A stretch of 14,007 bases of DNA from Candidatus Bathyarchaeota archaeon (GTDB lineage: Archaea > Thermoproteota > Bathyarchaeia > 40CM-2-53-6 > RBG-13-38-9). Position 1 is the stretch's first letter; each line of letters opens with the position of its first letter. A model generated the notes under the pieces. That model saw only the letters and a list, made by a program, of their open reading frames with translations. It was not told where the DNA came from and made no database searches. Location: NCBI GenBank assembly GCA_030671315.1, contig DAOUZW010000012.1:1-14007 (forward strand), given 5' to 3'. Below are positions 13,248 to 14,007 of the stretch, one piece after another. The translations under genes and the position numbers were made by a program.

Positions 13248-14007
13248 ATAAATAGCCTTTGCAATTCTATTTTGTATTTACCAAGTTTTCCCTGATAGTT
13301 TCCAGCTGAGATTCTAATTACATCCGGCATATCCCAAATGCTTTGAATTCCTACTTTCATTGCTTGGGAAACAGCAGATAATGTGGTACCATTTATCACA
13401 ATTTCTGGAATATATTCTACATTTTCTGGGACTTTTGTTCTATCTCCAATTCTATCTTTTAATGATGGACAATACACTTCATGAGTTGTCGGACCAATCC
13501 AAGGGAATTTTGTCTCAGGTTTTGATCCTGCAGAACATATATTGAATGGTGTAACTATGCCAGAAACCTCATGCATAGCATCTAAAGCTCTATTACCTGC
13601 TTTGAAAACAGCCTCCTTTGTACGACACATGTACCAAAAATTCCCTCCCATAACTCCTCGACTATAACCAAGATTCCTCTCTATTCGAAAATCAGGAACC
13701 ATTATAGGCACATTAATAATTCTTCTACCATTCAAATCTTCCTCCCATTCAAAACCATCACCACAATGACCAATTCGTTCCATAGTATCAATATACCCTA
13801 TCGGATTATCATGAGCATTGAATATCGACGTGAAAGGTTTTACGAGTATGTCTTGCCTTATTCTATAGGAGAGTTCAATCTCAAACTTTTTTACAGAATC
13901 TTCAAGTGATTTTGATGAGCCCAAACCGCCCCAGAATTGAATAATAACACCATTTCGGCCATCCGGAGTTTCTTTTTCTGATAGATATCTCTCTATACCA
14001 CCCTCAA
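13244..14007 (-). CDS. ftr: Formylmethanofuran--tetrahydromethanopterin N-formyltransferase (5' end outside window)
   Basis: Ftr moves the formyl group from formylmethanofuran to tetrahydromethanopterin in the archaeal C1 branch. The frame stays open to the window edge, giving 253 visible residues of a family of about 297, so roughly 45 N-terminal residues are missing. The TTG at 13924 is internal, because family sequence continues before it (GIERYLSEKETPDGRNGVII, matching the ETPDGRPGVTI block of known Ftr). Further blocks are GDGFEWEEDLNGRRI, RGVMGGNFWYMC, AGSKPETKFPWIGPTTHEVYCPS, PEIVINGTTLSAVSQAMKVGI and RISAGNYQGKLGKYKIELQRLF at the end. The match to archaeal Ftr is clear over the full visible length. 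It is the first visible gene of a minus-strand operon with the overlapping PfkB-family kinase gene. No fwd/fmd, mch or mer gene is in view. Confidence 0.93.
   Translation of the reverse strand, partial: EGGIERYLSEKETPDGRNGVIIQFWGGLGSSKSLEDSVKKFEIELSYRIRQDILVKPFTSIFNAHDNPIGYIDTMERIGHCGDGFEWEEDLNGRRIINVPIMVPDFRIERNLGYSRGVMGGNFWYMCRTKEAVFKAGNRALDAMHEVSGIVTPFNICSAGSKPETKFPWIGPTTHEVYCPSLKDRIGDRTKVPENVEYIPEIVINGTTLSAVSQAMKVGIQSIWDMPDVIRISAGNYQGKLGKYKIELQRLFI

Noticed and set aside
13922..13924. TTG as the start of ftr
   Set aside because: Conserved Ftr sequence (ETPDGRNGVII) continues upstream in frame to the window edge.
1..14007. CRISPR arrays, insertion sequences, prophage or toxin-antitoxin genes
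   Set aside because: No regularly spaced repeats, transposase motifs or small paired genes were seen on either strand.

Overview
The window looks archaeal. It encodes the C-terminal part of formylmethanofuran:tetrahydromethanopterin formyltransferase (Ftr), an AfpA-type archaeoflavoprotein, an A-type ATP synthase F subunit, a PyrI-dependent aspartate carbamoyltransferase, and a tRNA with two short introns and no encoded CCA. Base composition is AT-rich. TTG is a very common start codon, and box-A-like (TATA) elements lie upstream of many genes. I cannot place it below domain. A TACK-type lineage with an H4MPT-linked C1 pathway (for example Bathyarchaeia-like) is a guess from gene content.

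Layout: (1) Positions 2-4095, plus strand, hold a tightly packed purine operon: purL (5'-truncated by the window edge), purF, purE and purM, with gaps or overlaps of 1 to 4 nt. (2) Positions 4196-5569, plus strand, hold a COG2509-type FAD-dependent oxidoreductase with its own promoter and ribosome binding site. (3) Positions 5570-6195 contain no protein gene. They hold a minus-strand tRNA-Pro(CGG) interrupted in the anticodon loop and again in the T loop, then about 400 bp with a GC-rich tandem palindrome and a promoter-overlapping inverted repeat. (4) Positions 6196-8466, plus strand, encode a 756-residue fusion of winged-helix, ATP-cone and NrdD-like barrel, in which the glycyl-radical glycine appears to be alanine. 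(5) pyrB (minus) converges on it, and pyrI (plus) diverges from pyrB. (6) Positions 10145-12314, plus strand, hold a solitary atpF, an AfpA-type flavoprotein and a UlaG-like metallo-beta-lactamase-fold protein. (7) Positions 12339-14007, minus strand, hold ftr (5' part beyond the window edge) overlapping a PfkB-family sugar/nucleoside kinase.

Together the genes cover purine synthesis (PurL, PurF, PurE and PurM, spanning PRPP to CAIR), the committed pyrimidine step (PyrB with its regulatory chain PyrI) and a ribonucleotide-reductase-like protein. The right end holds one-carbon/H4MPT and electron-transfer genes. No insertion sequence, CRISPR array or prophage gene was seen. The most unusual items are the two-intron tRNA and the HTH-NrdD fusion lacking its radical glycine. 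I did not find a clearly new multi-gene system.
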